Source: Strongylocentrotus purpuratus (taxonomy: Eukaryota; Echinodermata; Echinoidea; Camarodonta; Strongylocentrotidae). From it: a DNA stretch of 64,000 bases. Positions 24,192-36,672 of the stretch are shown piece by piece. The stretch's first letter is position 1; each line of letters starts with the position of its first letter. Made by a program: the position numbers and the translations under genes. The notes below the pieces were generated by a model that saw only the letters and a program-made list of their open reading frames with translations, ran no database searches and was not told the DNA's origin. Location: contig NW_022145615.1 of assembly GCF_000002235.5 (NCBI RefSeq), positions 18,029,012 to 18,093,011 of the forward strand, in the 5' to 3' direction.

Positions 24192-25092
24192 ATCATCATC
24201 ATAGATATGTTTGTTTTACCTGGTTTATATCTTATTGAGCCTTAATTAATTTCCAGAAGGAAGAATCAACAGGATTTCTCTTGACTTTGCTATTGACTTT
24301 TGGCTTCTTGATATCAACTTCCGTAGTTCAAGCAAACACTATCCTTCAAAAAGAACCAAAAGGGCATTAACTCCATGTTAAAGGATATGACTTAAAAGAA
24401 ACCTCACTCCAAAAGTAACTTTATGATCATGAGAGATTTGTTTTATTTTTTCCCACTAATCTACAAGGTTCCCCACCAAAGTACAAGAGAAAGTATTTTT
24501 CACCAAATTATCATTTTTATCTTCCCAGCTATGACTTTCCCCCATCAAAACTTGAATTAAAAAGTATTTCCAACTATTAAAGGCTTGGTGCATGATACAC
24601 ATACAAGTTCGCCTGGTACAGTGTGCATCATATCATCAAGACAATTGCTGCCCCCATGTCATGCTAAAAGGCATTACATCATGCTAAGAATATTGTACAT
24701 CACAAGGCAGGAAATGCCAGGAATATGTATCTCATCTTTAATACAGCATACCTAAAAATGTACATGTACACTACTCTTTGAGGTGACGTGTCCTTTCATG
24801 CTTTTCTGGCTCCAAACCCACAGACCCACTTCATTATTAAACCAAACTATATTGTACACTCAGGACTAACTGACTATAAAAGCACGGTTTTGTTGCATGC
24901 CTACAGTGGAAATACACAGAAACAGCACTACTTCTTGATTAGGTTATCAATATTTAATAATGAATAATATGTCCATTTACATATTTATTTACATGTATAG
25001 TGTTCTCATTACTCTGGCTGTAGCTGCTCCACCATGATCAGTGACTAAATCATTCAAGGAGTCTCTTCCAACAGAGTACCTATTTACAGTAC
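24192..25092. other. No feature recognised
   Basis: AT-rich DNA without gene-like structure. Confidence 0.4.
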
Positions 25093-25096
25093 TTAA

Positions 25097-25215
25097 AGGT
25101 AATACAATTTTGATATATTTGGATGCCCCTGTGGATTTATTGAAAGCACTAGAAAATTTAGCCCCTAAAACACTTCTGCTTTCGAGATAAATTGAAGATA
25201 AAAATTAGTTGAATT
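25097..25215. mobile_element. Truncated T1-family MITE
   Basis: TTAA then AGGTAATACA, followed by TTTTGATATATTTGGATGCC, TGTGGATTTATTGAAAGCAC and AACACTTCTGCTTTCGAGA, as in the full T1 copies. It breaks off near 25215, before an unrelated G-rich stretch. Confidence 0.7.
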
Positions 25216-25319
25216 GACCCTTTTTCTTGGTGAGGGGCGGGGGGTCGGTGACACCATAAGGGTGAGAAAGAAACATTATAAGTTCATTTCCTGTTTATAA
25301 AGTGCGCCCTCTATGGAGA

Positions 25320-25800
25320 AATCTTAGTGGTTTTGTGGCCCTTTGGACGCCATATTGGATTTCGGAGTTTCCTGAACCACTACTTAACATTATAACTTAT
25401 CCTAATGGATTCTATGACCCCGAAAACCATAGCATAGACACCCCAATTATGTCTCTCGGATGAATAATAAGTGACTTATGGCCTTTTTTATGTTATGGCG
25501 GCCATTTTGGACGCCATCTTGGATTTGGGGGTTTCCTAGACCATTACAAACCATTCTTACTTGTCTCAATTGATTCTCTGACCCCCGATACCATGGGATA
25601 GACACCAGAATTATGTCTCTAGGATGGATAATTAGTGATTTATGGCTATTTCTAGGTATCAGCGGCCATCTTGGACGCCATCTTGAAAATAACAGCTTTC
25701 TGAACCTTCGATTTTGGTCTACTTTTAGTATATTATTCCTGAGGTCGAATACTACTAGAAACCGTTGAAAAACCTTTTGTGGCAATTTTTTTGGGGTAGG
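25320..25800. repeat. Tandem array with GCCATCTTGG-type words
   Basis: Three units with a 164-bp period. The word GGACGCCATATTGG ends at 25358; GCCATTTTGG and GCCATCTTGG are at 25501-25522; GCCATCTTGG and GCCATCTTG are at 25665-25685. Between them lie ATGTCTCTCGGATGAATAAT and AGTGACTTATGGC. GCCATNTTG matches the YY1 binding consensus. Long minus-strand ORFs here are by-products of the repeat. Confidence 0.75.
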
Positions 25801-25827
25801 GGTGATTTTTACCGTATATTGACCTGA

Positions 25828-26398
25828 CTATTAACCTGGTGGAGAGTGGCAAACATAGATTTTAAAATGTTTGCCAAAGGACATATTTGGTACTCACCCT
25901 TTATTCTGGACAAATGTGTAAAAGAAAACAAATCCTTAAAAAAAACTACTAATGTCCTCACAGCACAAGGTCCCAGACATACTAGAGTAACCAAACTATA
26001 GTCTCAACTGTGCTCGGATGCATGTTTGTATGTAGGTCTAAGACTTAAGTCCATCAATTTTTTAAGTACTACTCACCCCTTTTCAGGCAAAGTATGTGAA
26101 AGAAAAGCCCTATCGAAAAGCTACAGGAATCTGAATGCATAATCCAATACAAGCCGGAGGTCGATCACCACTGGGACTCTGTCTGGCTGTGTGCAACTTT
26201 ATATGAAATTGCAGGAGTCCCGATAGGTACGATAGGTACGGAACAACATAGATCAGTGTATTGGCCCCACTTCCTTTTCATCTTCGTTACCAGGAAGGAA
26301 GACCTGGTCCCGGAAGACTACATAGCTCTAGGTCAATAAACAATCACAAGGCCGTGCAAACTCATATACATCATGTATATACATAACTTATGTTGTTA
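25828..26398. other. SINE-body fragment and unassigned DNA
   Basis: ACCTGGTGGAGAGTGGCAAA and TTTGCCAAAGGACATA near 25833-25890 match the SINE-like repeat at 16921-17215. The remainder is unassigned. Confidence 0.4.
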
Positions 26399-26910
26399 GG
26401 CCCATTTACACATCCCACACACCATTTTGAAAAAAAAGTCCATTTTTTAACTACCATTTTGATTACTGGGAAAACCCATAATAAACTGTACTTTGCATGC
26501 ATTAGCACGAAAGCAAGGATAGTCAAGTGAGCCGAAGTATGCATTTACACCAGGGAAAACATTATTTCATATATTTTGGGGGGCTACTTTTCAAGCTTAC
26601 TTGCATGAAAATACTGCTATTTAATTTGTTTTGCATTGAACTCTACGCAAATTTGGTAGGGCTCTTTTAGGACTTTTGGGGGCTCTATTTTTTGTATTTT
26701 GGGGGCTACTTCGCCCCGAGCCCCGTGTTTCCTTTTTCCCCTGATTTAGACTGCAAAGATCTTTGAAACTTTGGCAGGCATTTTTTATAAAAACTCCAGC
26801 GGTGTATTTTTAATGATTTTGATTTTTTTTGTGTGTGTGTGTGCTCGCGGGTAGTGAAACATTGGAATGTAAGAAAAATGGACAATTTAGGGTCTCAGTG
26901 TAAATGCAGC
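26399..26910. mobile_element. TIR element with GGCCCATTTACAC end, copy 2
   Basis: Opposite orientation to 16014-16540. Left GGCCCATTTACACATCCC and right CAGTGTAAATGCAGC. It is interrupted by a small hAT-like element (26551-26743). Its interior words GGCAGGCATTTTTTATAAA and the GTGTGTGTG run align with the first copy. Confidence 0.65.
26551..26743. mobile_element. Small hAT-like MITE (CAGGGAAAA ends), nested
   Basis: Starts CAGGGAAAACA and ends TTTTTCCCCTG. The flanks ATTTACAC and ATTTAGAC differ at one of eight bases, consistent with an aged 8-bp target duplication. The interior (GGGGGCTACTTTTCAAGCTT, CATGCAAGTAA-type words) is the complement of 61650-61837. Confidence 0.75.
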
Positions 26911-27287
26911 TAAAATTTGGAGCTCCGACAATTGCCCCGTGGCTTTATTTGAACATAAATAGTTACAGCCGTGGTTGCAATTGAATTGAATGAACTGAAC
27001 TAGGTGAAATGCATTGAACCTTCCTACTTGAAAAAAAAACAAATAATTGATTTGAATGGTTTACGTGTAGTCAGAAATCTGAAAATGGCAGCTCGAGAGC
27101 TGAATAACACGTTTACAATAAAAGCGCATGAAACACACAGTAATGTTAAATCGATTATTCATAACGCTTGCGAGAATAAATTCAAAGAGTCCTTTATGCA
27201 CAATAGATATGTGTGTCATGACCCATACACGGAAAGTCTGTGTGGTAGAATTCTTAGTCGTCATGGCTCTTATTGTATAAAACTTAA

Positions 27288-27545
27288 AGGTATTAGGTAA
27301 CTTTGCCTCTGATTCTAAACAAAATCCTGGATTTAGCTCATGCAGCAATCATAATTATAAACCTTTAGAAATGAATCCCATGAATTTTACAAGCCAATCG
27401 CATGTTTGATTATCAAGATATTTATGATTGGAATTCAAAATTTCAGAAACCTTTTTCCCAGCGGTTGTGAACAGCTTTTGTAACACTACAGTCTATTGGG
27501 GAAATTGAGTGTGGTAAAAACAGGTCACTAAAGGAGTGTTTACTT
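27288..27545. mobile_element. T5 repeat, copy A (left part)
   Basis: TTAA at 27284-27287 precedes AGGTATTAGGTAACTTTGCC. The interior CAAAATCCTGGATTTAGC, AATCATAATTATAAACCTTT and CAGTCTATTGGGGAAATTGA recur at 30180-30360. A later piece of the same repeat may be at 28490-28640. Confidence 0.6.
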
Positions 27546-28489
27546 TTTTAAAGTAGATATTCATTGATTTTAAAAACTAACTTTATTTTCATTATTGCAA
27601 ATTTGAAACTTTGATTCAACAAGGTTATCAAAATTCAATGCTTGGAAACATTCAAAGTGATGATTATCATAAATTACAAAATGCTTAAATACAGCCCTGG
27701 CATAGCACCTGAAGAGCTCTCCGAACGCTGCTGAGATGTGTGAGATCACAGTATGGACACGATTTGCACAAGCAGACGATGTCCCATGACATCTCACACA
27801 TTTTCAGTGCCTGTTTTTCATCTTCTCTTGAGTCCTTTCTCTCTCTTCACTACCGTCAGGCTAAATGTATAATCTATTGCCTCACTCTAAACCCCGCGCA
27901 TGTTTTTATTTTGATGACAAATGCAGCGATACAAAAATAAAGGAATCTGTCGCTTGTAAACAAAATAAGACGCCATTGTATATTCAGCTGCACACACCGC
28001 GGTATGTTCGGTGGTTCAAGAGGGAACAAATGCCGTCCTCAATATCATTCCGGGGGGGGGGGGGGGTTTCAATTTGAAAGTCTGGTTTCTTTGATTGTTA
28101 ATTAACCCCTATCCTGTGTATTTACAAGCAAAAGATTTTAGTTATCAGAATGGGGTCATATCTCCTTTTGAAATGTTTGACATGCCATTACATTTATATA
28201 CACTAAACTCATTATAATTTGACAAATAATAGCTTTGCAATTATGTTCATTCTTTATGGGATGTCGTCTGCTTGGGCAGTATTGGTCCATATTGTGACGT
28301 CATTAAAACATCGTTATTTTTCCGGCGAGCGATTCTCTCGTATATCCCAGCTGCTATATGGAGGTGGTTGTATTTGTATTTTTATTAATCACCCGATATG
28401 TAGTTGACCTAAAACTTATACGATGGCCATCTGCTAGCTTACCAGTTTCTAGTGATACATTAGTTGACATATTTGTGATTTTCTTTGAA

Positions 28490-28640
28490 TTTCACCTTTA
28501 AGCACTTCATGATCATTTTGAAGTGCAATGTTATTGGGGCTTCAATATTACACCGTATCACAGATGCTGTTAACACGTAGGGCCATGCATCCCAGATTCG
28601 TGAAACTGGAAACATTGTTAAACAATGCCTTCAAAAGGGA
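28490..28640. repeat. T5 repeat, right-part fragment
   Basis: GGGGCTTCAATATTACACCG, TATCACAGATG and GGGCCATGCATCCCAGATT recur at 30430-30500 just downstream of the second T5 copy. This suggests that the segment between 27545 and 28490 is inserted or rearranged DNA. Confidence 0.5.
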
Positions 28641-29339
28641 GGTCCAACCTGATGGTAAGTTGATTTTAATAGGAGCAGATCATTACAAATTTGAGTGAAA
28701 TTTATGATTTTTTTTAAAGTTGCAATAATCAAACACAACTTGGCAAATCTGTGAAATGTTTTTTGCGAGTTCCCATTCTATTTGCTCTGTATTTTTAAAA
28801 AATCAGAAATTTTCTTCAAAGAAAATTTTCAATTATACAAGCTCCTTAATTCTAAGGCTTTCATTATTCTGAAGATTCATCATCATCATCTGAGAATGAC
28901 AAGGGTTGTGTCATCTTTGGAATGACTAACCATCAGAATATAATAAATCTTAGGTTTCACAATTCCTAGAAAAACAAGATGTAAACAATTATACTTGCAT
29001 TGTACCATAAAATCATAAAACCTAGCGTTTTTTCATAAATAAACATGAGAGTTATTATGACTAACATGGTTGAGCTTGTATAAGACAGGAACTAGGATAG
29101 ACATTTGTTTACATCCAGGGGGATATATATCAAAAGACAGAGTTGCATACAGTGTGCAGAGACATGTCATGTGTATAATCTACCTTATATTTTAATGACA
29201 AAATATCACAACTCCCTGAGGTACAGTATATGGTACTATTGTACAGGTCTCTGGAAATGAGAAATGGGACAAAGCAAGAACCCTAACAAGGGTCCAATCA
29301 CATCAAAGGGATGACAGAATTATGTCTCCATGTGTCTAT
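28641..29339. other. No feature recognised
   Basis: AT-rich. A Ser-rich open stretch at about 28868-28970 was considered as an exon and not accepted. Confidence 0.4.
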
Positions 29340-29950
29340 GAGAGTCATATCTAGGGGTAACAGGGCATTTTGCATTTCCAGGAGTCTAGTCATATCAAAG
29401 TGGTAACAGAACCACATTTCCAGGAGTCTGTCATATCAAAGGGGTAACAGAACCACATTTCCAGGAGTCTAGCCATATCAAAGGGGTAACAGAACCACAT
29501 TTCCAGGAATCTAGCCATATCAAAGGGGTAACAGAACCACATTTCCAGGAGTCTAGCCATATCAAAGGGTAACAAAACCACATTTCCAGTAGTCTAGCCA
29601 TATCAAAGGGTAACAAAACCACATTTCCAGGGGTCTAGTCATAGCAAAGGCTTCCAAATTGACTCTCTATGACTAGTCTAGTCACATCAAATATTGAATA
29701 ACAGAATTGACTCTATAGGAGTCTAGCCATATCAAAGGGGTAACAGAACCACATTTCCAGGGGTCTAGTCATTGCAAAGGCATAACCCAATTGAGTCTCT
29801 AGGACTAGTCTAGTCAAAAGGGGTAACGTAACAGAACCACATCTCAAAGAGTCTTAGTCATAACAAAAGTGGTAACATGACCACAGATCTCCTGGAGTCT
29901 AGTCAAACTTCTAGGAGTAACAGAATTGCATTTCAAGAAGCTCAGTCATA
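29340..29950. repeat. 42-bp tandem repeat array
   Basis: The unit is built from CATATCAAAGGGGTAACAGA followed by ACCACATTTCCAGGAGTCTAG. About seven well-preserved units lie at 29385-29640, with degenerate units on either side. Because 42 is divisible by three, the minus strand shows overlapping 14-residue repeating ORFs, which I read as artefacts. Confidence 0.9.
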
Positions 29951-30164
29951 TACTGTATGGATACCAGGATCCTTCATATCTCGACAAGTGTATCTGCATT
30001 GAAGAGTAACAGGACCAAACCTCTTGTCATATCTGAAGATTCACAGAAGACTATACTTCAGAGAAAGAAAGAATTGCATCTCCACAAGTTAAAAGTAACA
30101 AAACACCAGCATATCAACAAGTGTACCCACATCCATTAAACATCTACAAAGTACAAGAGACTCT

Positions 30165-30525
30165 TAAGAGGAATTGGATATCTTGGTCTAGGATTCTAAA
30201 TAAAATCCTGGATTTAGCACATGCTGCAATCATAATTATAAACCTTTGGATTGCCCATCTGATTATCAAAATATCTATGATTGGAATTCAAAATTTCAAA
30301 AACCGTTTTCCCAACGTTTTTTTATTACACTATACCCAGTAGTCTATTGGGGAGAATTAGTATGGTAAAAACCGGTCACCCAAAGTTTTTACTTTTTTGA
30401 GGCACTTGATATTTTAAAGCGCAGTTTTTTTAGGGCTTCGATATTACACCATATCACAGAGGCAGATAACACAGAGGGCCATGCATCTCAGATTTGGCAT
30501 TGTTAAACGATGCCTTTAAAACGAA
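30165..30525. mobile_element. T5 repeat, copy B
   Basis: Co-linear with 27288-27545 followed by 28490-28640, without the intervening kilobase. The termini are not clear in this copy. Confidence 0.55.
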
Positions 30526-30719
30526 GAAGAATCAGAACAGCAGATAACAAGGACACTACAGTCAGAAGTACCAGTAACCTGAACCAGTGACCTTACTTGA
30601 GCTTCTTCAAACAAGATCATATGATCATATACTTGCTCTAAGTGCTGGAGGGTGACATGAGGTAAAATGCACCGTTGATCTGTGCAAGCCCTATTCTTTG
30701 CAAGTGCTCATGCAAGCCA

Positions 30720-30905
30720 TAACTCGCCTACTCAAAAAGTCGTTTTTACTGTTCCCTTCTAATATACTTACAATGCAATAGTTCTTTGTAGAAGTAATAT
30801 TTGAATATTTGAATACTCGCCTACTCAAAAAGTAGTTTTTACTGTTCCCTTCTAATATACTTACAATGCAATATTTCTTTGTAGAAGTAATATTTGAAGG
30901 TCACA
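30720..30905. repeat. 91-bp tandem duplication
   Basis: ACTCGCCTACTCAAAAAGT through TTTGTAGAAGTAATATTTGA occurs twice in a row with few differences, so it is a recent local duplication. Confidence 0.9.
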
Positions 30906-30954
30906 CGTAACCCCTAACATTAAAAGCAAAACTTGTTTTGGTGATACACTTTAA

Positions 30955-31223
30955 AGTTAAATCTCCAGTCAAGCGCCTTAAACCACTCGACCACGATATC
31001 ACCCACGTGTCACGCACATTTCGCGCACATGTCGCGTATAGTCCCATATACATCTTTCTGTGTACAGTGCTTGTAACTTTACCAAGACTGGGCCAAATTT
31101 CTTATCATTTTGATGATTCCAGAACCTCGTAGTAAACACCAATATAGATGATCAACCTTTTCTGATCGATTCCACATTGTTTCTTTTACAATGCAATGGC
31201 ATGACCAGAACTGGTCTATATCT
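30955..31223. mobile_element. T3-family TTAA MITE, copy with both flanks
   Basis: TTAA at 30951-30954 and 31224-31227. The right end CCAGAACTGGTCTATATCT and the interior GTCCCATATACATCTTTCTG match 410-797. The left end AGTTAAATCTCCAGTC is diverged. Confidence 0.65.
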
Positions 31224-31469
31224 TTAAGATAATGTACTATTGTGTAAACCTAATAAATTAAAAGAAAAATGAAACCCTGAGAGGATCAGTTTACAGGCTC
31301 TTAGATCTACACGTACACCAGGATGTTGCTCTATTGTACCAAGGTGAAACCTCATACGGGCTCACTAGGACAGCAGATTCAGGGACAGCCAATTCAGCCG
31401 GACTTGCTGGTACCAACTTACAAGAAATCATAGGCAACCTCCTCTGCAAAATATAAAAGAACAGACAAT

Positions 31470-31800
31470 AGGCCTGTTTTCATCAGCTCAAGATTGCCAA
31501 ATATCCCGCTATTTGAACTATCCCGATCGTAAATTATCAAGTTAATTTGCGTCTTCATCAGCCCGAAGTTGCAATTAGCGGGATACTTGGTCGAGATAAT
31601 CATCCCAAGATATGTTGGGCTAGTTTGCAAAATATCCCGCTATTTTTCCTGTGCCTCTTCACCATCCCAAAGACTCGCACTATGCGTGAACGCTGAGCAA
31701 AATATCTCGAGCTGATTTCTCTAGCTCGAGTTTCAAGTTTCTGGTCAAGCCTCGAGCTGATTTGTAACTTCGGGATTAACTTCAGGATTATTTCCAGATT
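31470..31800. mobile_element. MITE with AGGCCTGT end, truncated copy
   Basis: AGGCCTGTTTTCATCAGCTC, CAAATATCCCGCTATTTGAA and GGGCTAGTTTGCAAAATATC match 45859-46271. The right terminus is not preserved. Long minus-strand ORFs here are repeat-derived. Confidence 0.65.
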
Positions 31801-34430
31801 ATACTGCCAGATAATGTAGCTCTGGGAGGAGGGCACACCCTCCCCCCTTTCCTGTCTACTAGAAGAAAAAAATATATGAGGAAATGACAAAAAAAAAGAA
31901 AAGAGAAAAGGGAAGGGGGAAAGGGAACATGATAAAAGACTCTCTGTCACCCTACCCCCATTTATGGCAGCATTGATTTCATCCATTCAGTAAAAGCAGA
32001 AATTTGAGATTTCTTGTAATACAGAGCCTAAATGGTATGTCACAGAGTTTGTAACTATTGGTTTGATTGATTAGAACTTTAAAATTTGAAAGACAAATTG
32101 TTGTATTTTCCTCAAACTTCACTCCCATCTTATTAGGCCTACATCTTATGCTGTCATGCTTATATGTGTAAATGGGCCTTACATGAGTGAAAATTGCAGC
32201 CCTGATTTTGTACACAACAAATACCTGTAGGGTGTATAAATCACCGCAAATTGTAAAAAATCTAAATTTAAAAAGAAAAATGACTCTAATATGCTTACAA
32301 ATGTTTTGCCACCATACTATTAGGAAAGTTTTCAATTAAGATTTTTAAAAACATTTTGGCTCTTTTATAAGTCTCTGAGATTTTCATTGTGCAAATTTCT
32401 GCAACACCCTTTATATCAATTATCCTACACCATCTGCTTTGATTTTAAATATACATGTGTCAAAATTACCACACAATAACAGATGTAACTCCATTTTCAA
32501 TATCACAGATATGAATTGTCATTCAAAGAAATAAATCCAATTATTGTCATTTAAGGCACCTGGAAGAGTAACAGCTGGCTTGTGTAGAAGAATAATTATA
32601 ATGGCAAGCAGAACAAAATAAACCATAGCATACATATATAAAATTTAATATAAGTCTTTCTCCTATTGATTGTGATATAACATGATGTATGTTTTAACGG
32701 AAAATGCACAAAAGTACACATCCCTGTGTTTGATCGCTGCAAAAACATACATGTGGAGAATGTAATATTATTGACATTTCAAACAAACGTACAAGTATGT
32801 GTAACACACACATGGATACCCGGTATTCATTTTAATAGAACATATCCATGTACAAAGTAACAATTATTTTCATTCAATCAATACTTATGCTGTTGTCTCT
32901 GGTAAAAGTACATGTATGTTCCTGAATCATCAAATATAGATTAGCTAATGTATATGACTTTTAATTATTAGCCCTGGGGGTGCCACAGAGTTCACATACA
33001 CTTTCATGAAAAGAGCCATACTCAATGAAACAGAAAGCCGAAATTGAACAATATAAACAGAAAGTAAAAGAAACAAGGCGCGAATATAACAAGCTCTGAT
33101 TGAATCAGTTATGATTAAATATCTTAAGTGGTTTTTAGTGGAGGTTATTTCTACCTGAATGCTAAGAAAGCATAAATGCTTGTTAGTAAGCAACCAGACG
33201 GCCGCCGGATTTAGGTCCTCCTCGACGGACTTGGTAATGAGGATTAATGCCTTACCAGAGGTACATGTAACCAAGGTTGGTTTTAGTTTTTTGTTTCCCC
33301 CATCTCACTGAATACCTTGTTCCATATAGGATCAAACTATAAATATGATTTGATATTTTCAAAGATAGACAATGTGATTTATTCACACTACACATGTACA
33401 TGTAAGATGTATCGTCTGTTTGGAGAGAGAAAGGCCTTGTCTCTAGATGTACAATTAAATACATCTACAAGAATTTGGGCGGATTGAACCCTTTTCCAGC
33501 ATTGAATTTTGAGATGGTTATTTTGTTTAGATTTTTCTGTTTTCATTCGTAATAAATGATATGCATATATGTACATGTAGTTTTATGAGGAAATGGCCAC
33601 AGAGTCATTTCAAACATTGATAATCTGAAATAATATGAGAGAGGAATTCATTAGCATATGATTATGATTAATGTATATCCTTACAATTGCTTCTACATGT
33701 ACAGTACCTCTACATGTACATGTACATGTATGTGATAAAGATATGAATTCCTACTATTGAGCATATTGTGCTACTACATTATGCTAAAGCAACATTTTGT
33801 ACCAAACACATGTTGGTAAATTACATGAAAATGTGCTGGTATTAAAGAACCAAAATCACCTAACACAACATTGTTGTAAATTGCAATGTGCATTAAAGTG
33901 CATGGAATTAGGAAGAAGAGAAAGAGAATTTGAAGCCAGGGAGAGAAGAAGCGATAACTTCAATGGCTGGCCTGCACATCAACGACGCCAGTAGAAAATG
34001 CATGGTGCCCAACTGCTCATTGGTTCATGCTAATTATTCAGCAATGATTTCTTCCAGGTCCAAACCATTTTTCATGATAGGCTGATTTCATTGTTTTCGT
34101 TATCGATTTTCAAAGATGTTACCAACACATTTTTAAATGTGCATGTAGTTTATAAATAGAAGTCCCCTAAAGTGTGACCGACACAAAATGATATAGCATG
34201 GCATTGTCTTCTCTTTGCCAATGTGAATGATGATGAATGTACAGCATGCATTTTTTGTATAACCAAAGTTCACAGAGACATCTGGGTTAATTGTTGAACA
34301 AAGTAAATAGCAGCAAAGTGTGCTATTGCTATCCCACCTAGATATATAACATGTAGGTGTTAGAACAGCACCATTATGAAATTATATAATATGCATTTCT
34401 TTCTTCATTTCATTTTGGTTTTGTAACTAT
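31801..34430. other. No gene recognised
   Basis: A purine-rich patch lies near 31860-31930, and palindromic TACATGTACATGTACATGTA near 33710-33730. Overlapping minus-strand ORFs (32945-33576) show no domain. A 65-codon ORF at 33797 was considered and rejected. Confidence 0.4.
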
Positions 34431-34432
34431 AC

Positions 34433-35099
34433 TACCGTGCGAGTCAGAAAAAAGTTTACACCTAGAAAATTGCTAATTATTTTTAAAATCATCTATGAAC
34501 AGTAAATTATTATACATCTTATGAAAGAGTGTTTTATCCCAAATCATTTGGTACCATTTTTGTGTGGTATGTGTTCACCCTTGGATGAACTGGTGGCATT
34601 GTTTGCGAGAGTGCAAAAATCAACTTGCGCCAAAGTGATGCCTACAGTATGTATTATGTTGGGATTAGCGGAGTGAGAGAATGGATTGAATGTATCAAAT
34701 GAAATGCATTGCATAAGTTTTTTTGCAAAGGGCAAAGTCACACACACCCACACACACGCACACAAATGTTCGTTGATATTTGATATTCGATATTTGATAT
34801 GTGTGGCATAATTAATTTTGTTAGGGATGTTATTTGGATCTGCAAAGACCGAATTAATAAACTCCCAATTGTTTTATTCAAACATCACATAGGCAACTTT
34901 GGCACAAGTCGATGTGTGCACTCTCGCAAACAATGTCTCCTGTTCATCCAAGCGTAAACACATACCACACAAAAATTGTACCAAATGATTTGGGATAAAA
35001 CACTCTTTCATAAGACATATATCAATTTAATGTTCATCGATGATTTTTAAAATAATTAGCAATTTTCTAAGTGTAAACTTTTTTTTGACTCACACTGTA
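34433..35099. mobile_element. Long-TIR element, Tc1/mariner-like ends
   Basis: Arms of about 225 bp are inverted. The outer ends are GTGCGAGTCAGAAAAAAG on the left and CTTTTTTTTGACTCACACTG on the right, each next to TA. Further in, TAGAAAATTGCTAATTATTT, ACCAAATGATTTGGG-type and CATTGTTTGCGAGAGTGC words pair across the element. The TA flank and the CAGTGTGAGTC-type end fit Tc1/mariner. The spacer has a CACACACAC run and no transposase. Confidence 0.7.
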
Positions 35100-35286
35100 T
35101 AAGAGTTACGAAACGCCAGATTAATTCAGTGCTGCTTTTGTCTCTAGCACTTATGACCCTCTTTTTGTTTTTGAGTGAAAACCTGAATTTGATCGCAACA
35201 TTTTTAGGCCAAATACAGGTAAATCAAGCCTAACAAACTCAATGGAAAAAAGCCAAGAAAATTAGATAGACAGTTATGATTCAGTG

Positions 35287-36672
35287 AATGAAACATATGA
35301 CTCCCACAAAAGTCGATTTCCACTCCAAATGAAATGATCCCTTCCATGACTCACTCACAAGTGGATTCCCATTCTAAATAGAATGATTCCTGACATGACT
35401 CCCTCACAAGTGGATTCCCACTCCAAATGAAATGATCCCTTACATGACTCCCTCACAAGTGGATTCCCACTCCAAATGAGATGATCCCTTACATGACTCA
35501 CTCACAAGTGGATTCCCACTCCAAATGAAATAATCCCTTACATGACTCCCTCACAAGTGGATTCCCACTCCAAATGGAATGATCCCTTACATGACTCACT
35601 CACAAGTGAATTTCCACTCCAAATGAAATGATCCCTTACACTGTACATGACTCACTCACAAGTGGATTCCCACTCAAAATGAAATGATCCCTTCCATGAC
35701 TCCCTCACAAGTGGAATCCCACTCAAAATAAAATGATCCCTTCCATGACTCCCTCACAAGTGGATTCCCTCTCCAAATGAAATGATCCCTTACATGACTC
35801 CCTCACAGGTGGATTCCCACTCCAAATGGAATCCCAATATGACTCACTCACAAGTGGATTACCACACTAAATGGAATGATCCCTTACATGACTCACTCAC
35901 AAGTGGATTACCACTCTAAATGGAATGATCCCTTACAGGACTCACTCACAAGTGGATTACCACTCTAAATGGAATGATCCCTTACAGGACTCACTCACAA
36001 GTGGATTCCCACTCAAAATAAAATGATCCCTAACATGACTCACTCACAAGTGGATTCCCACTCCAAATGAAATGATCTCTTACATGACTCCCTCACAAGT
36101 GGATTCCCACTTCAAATGGAATGATTCCTTACATGACTCACTCACAAGTAGATTCCCACCCCAAATGAAATGATCCCTTCCATGACTCACTCACAAGTGG
36201 ATTACTACTCTAAATGGAATGATCCCTTACATGACTCACTCACAAGTGGATTCCCACTCCAAATGAAATGATCCCTTACATGACTCCCTCACAAGTGGAT
36301 TCCCACTCCAAATGGAATGATTCCTTACATGACTCACTCACAAGTATATTCCCACCCCAAATGAAATGATCCCTTCCATGACTCATTCACAAGTGGATTA
36401 CCACTCCAAATAAAATGATTCCTTACATGACTCACTCACAAGTGGATTACCACTCAAAATGAAATGATCCCTTACATGACTCACTCACAAGTGGATTACC
36501 ACTCAAAATGAAATGATCCCTAACATGACTCCCTCACAAGTGGATTCCCACTCCAAATGAGATGATCCCTTACATGACTCACTCACAAGTGGATTCCCAC
36601 TCCAAATGAGATGATCCCTTACATGACTCACTCACAAGTGGATTCCCACCCCAAATGAAATGATCCCTTTAA
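35287..36672. repeat. 49-bp satellite array, about 28 units
   Basis: The unit runs CATGACTCACTCACAAGTGG, ATTCCCACTCCAAATGAAAT, GATCCCTTA. Variants alternate ACTCAC/ACTCCC and GAAATG/GGAATG. Several neighbouring pairs share variants, suggesting two-unit amplification. One unit has an extra CTGTA near 35640, and one is shortened near 35830. There are no spacers between units, so it is not a CRISPR-like array. Confidence 0.95.

Noticed and set aside
25447..25785. 112-codon minus-strand ORF
   Set aside because: It lies within a tandem array and is not maintained unit to unit.
28868..28970. Ser-rich stretch EDSSSSSENDKG as a terminal exon
   Set aside because: It derives from a TCA run, the acceptor is weak, and no upstream exon is evident.
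29390..29622. 14-residue repeat protein on the minus strand
   Set aside because: The 42-bp tandem unit is divisible by three and opens two overlapping frames; no start context or splice signals.
33797..33994. 65-codon ORF with a charged tail
   Set aside because: No domain, donor or acceptor pattern, and no homologous copy in the window.
35287..36672. CRISPR-like regularly spaced repeat
   Set aside because: Units are contiguous 49-bp repeats with no unique spacers, and the DNA is eukaryotic.
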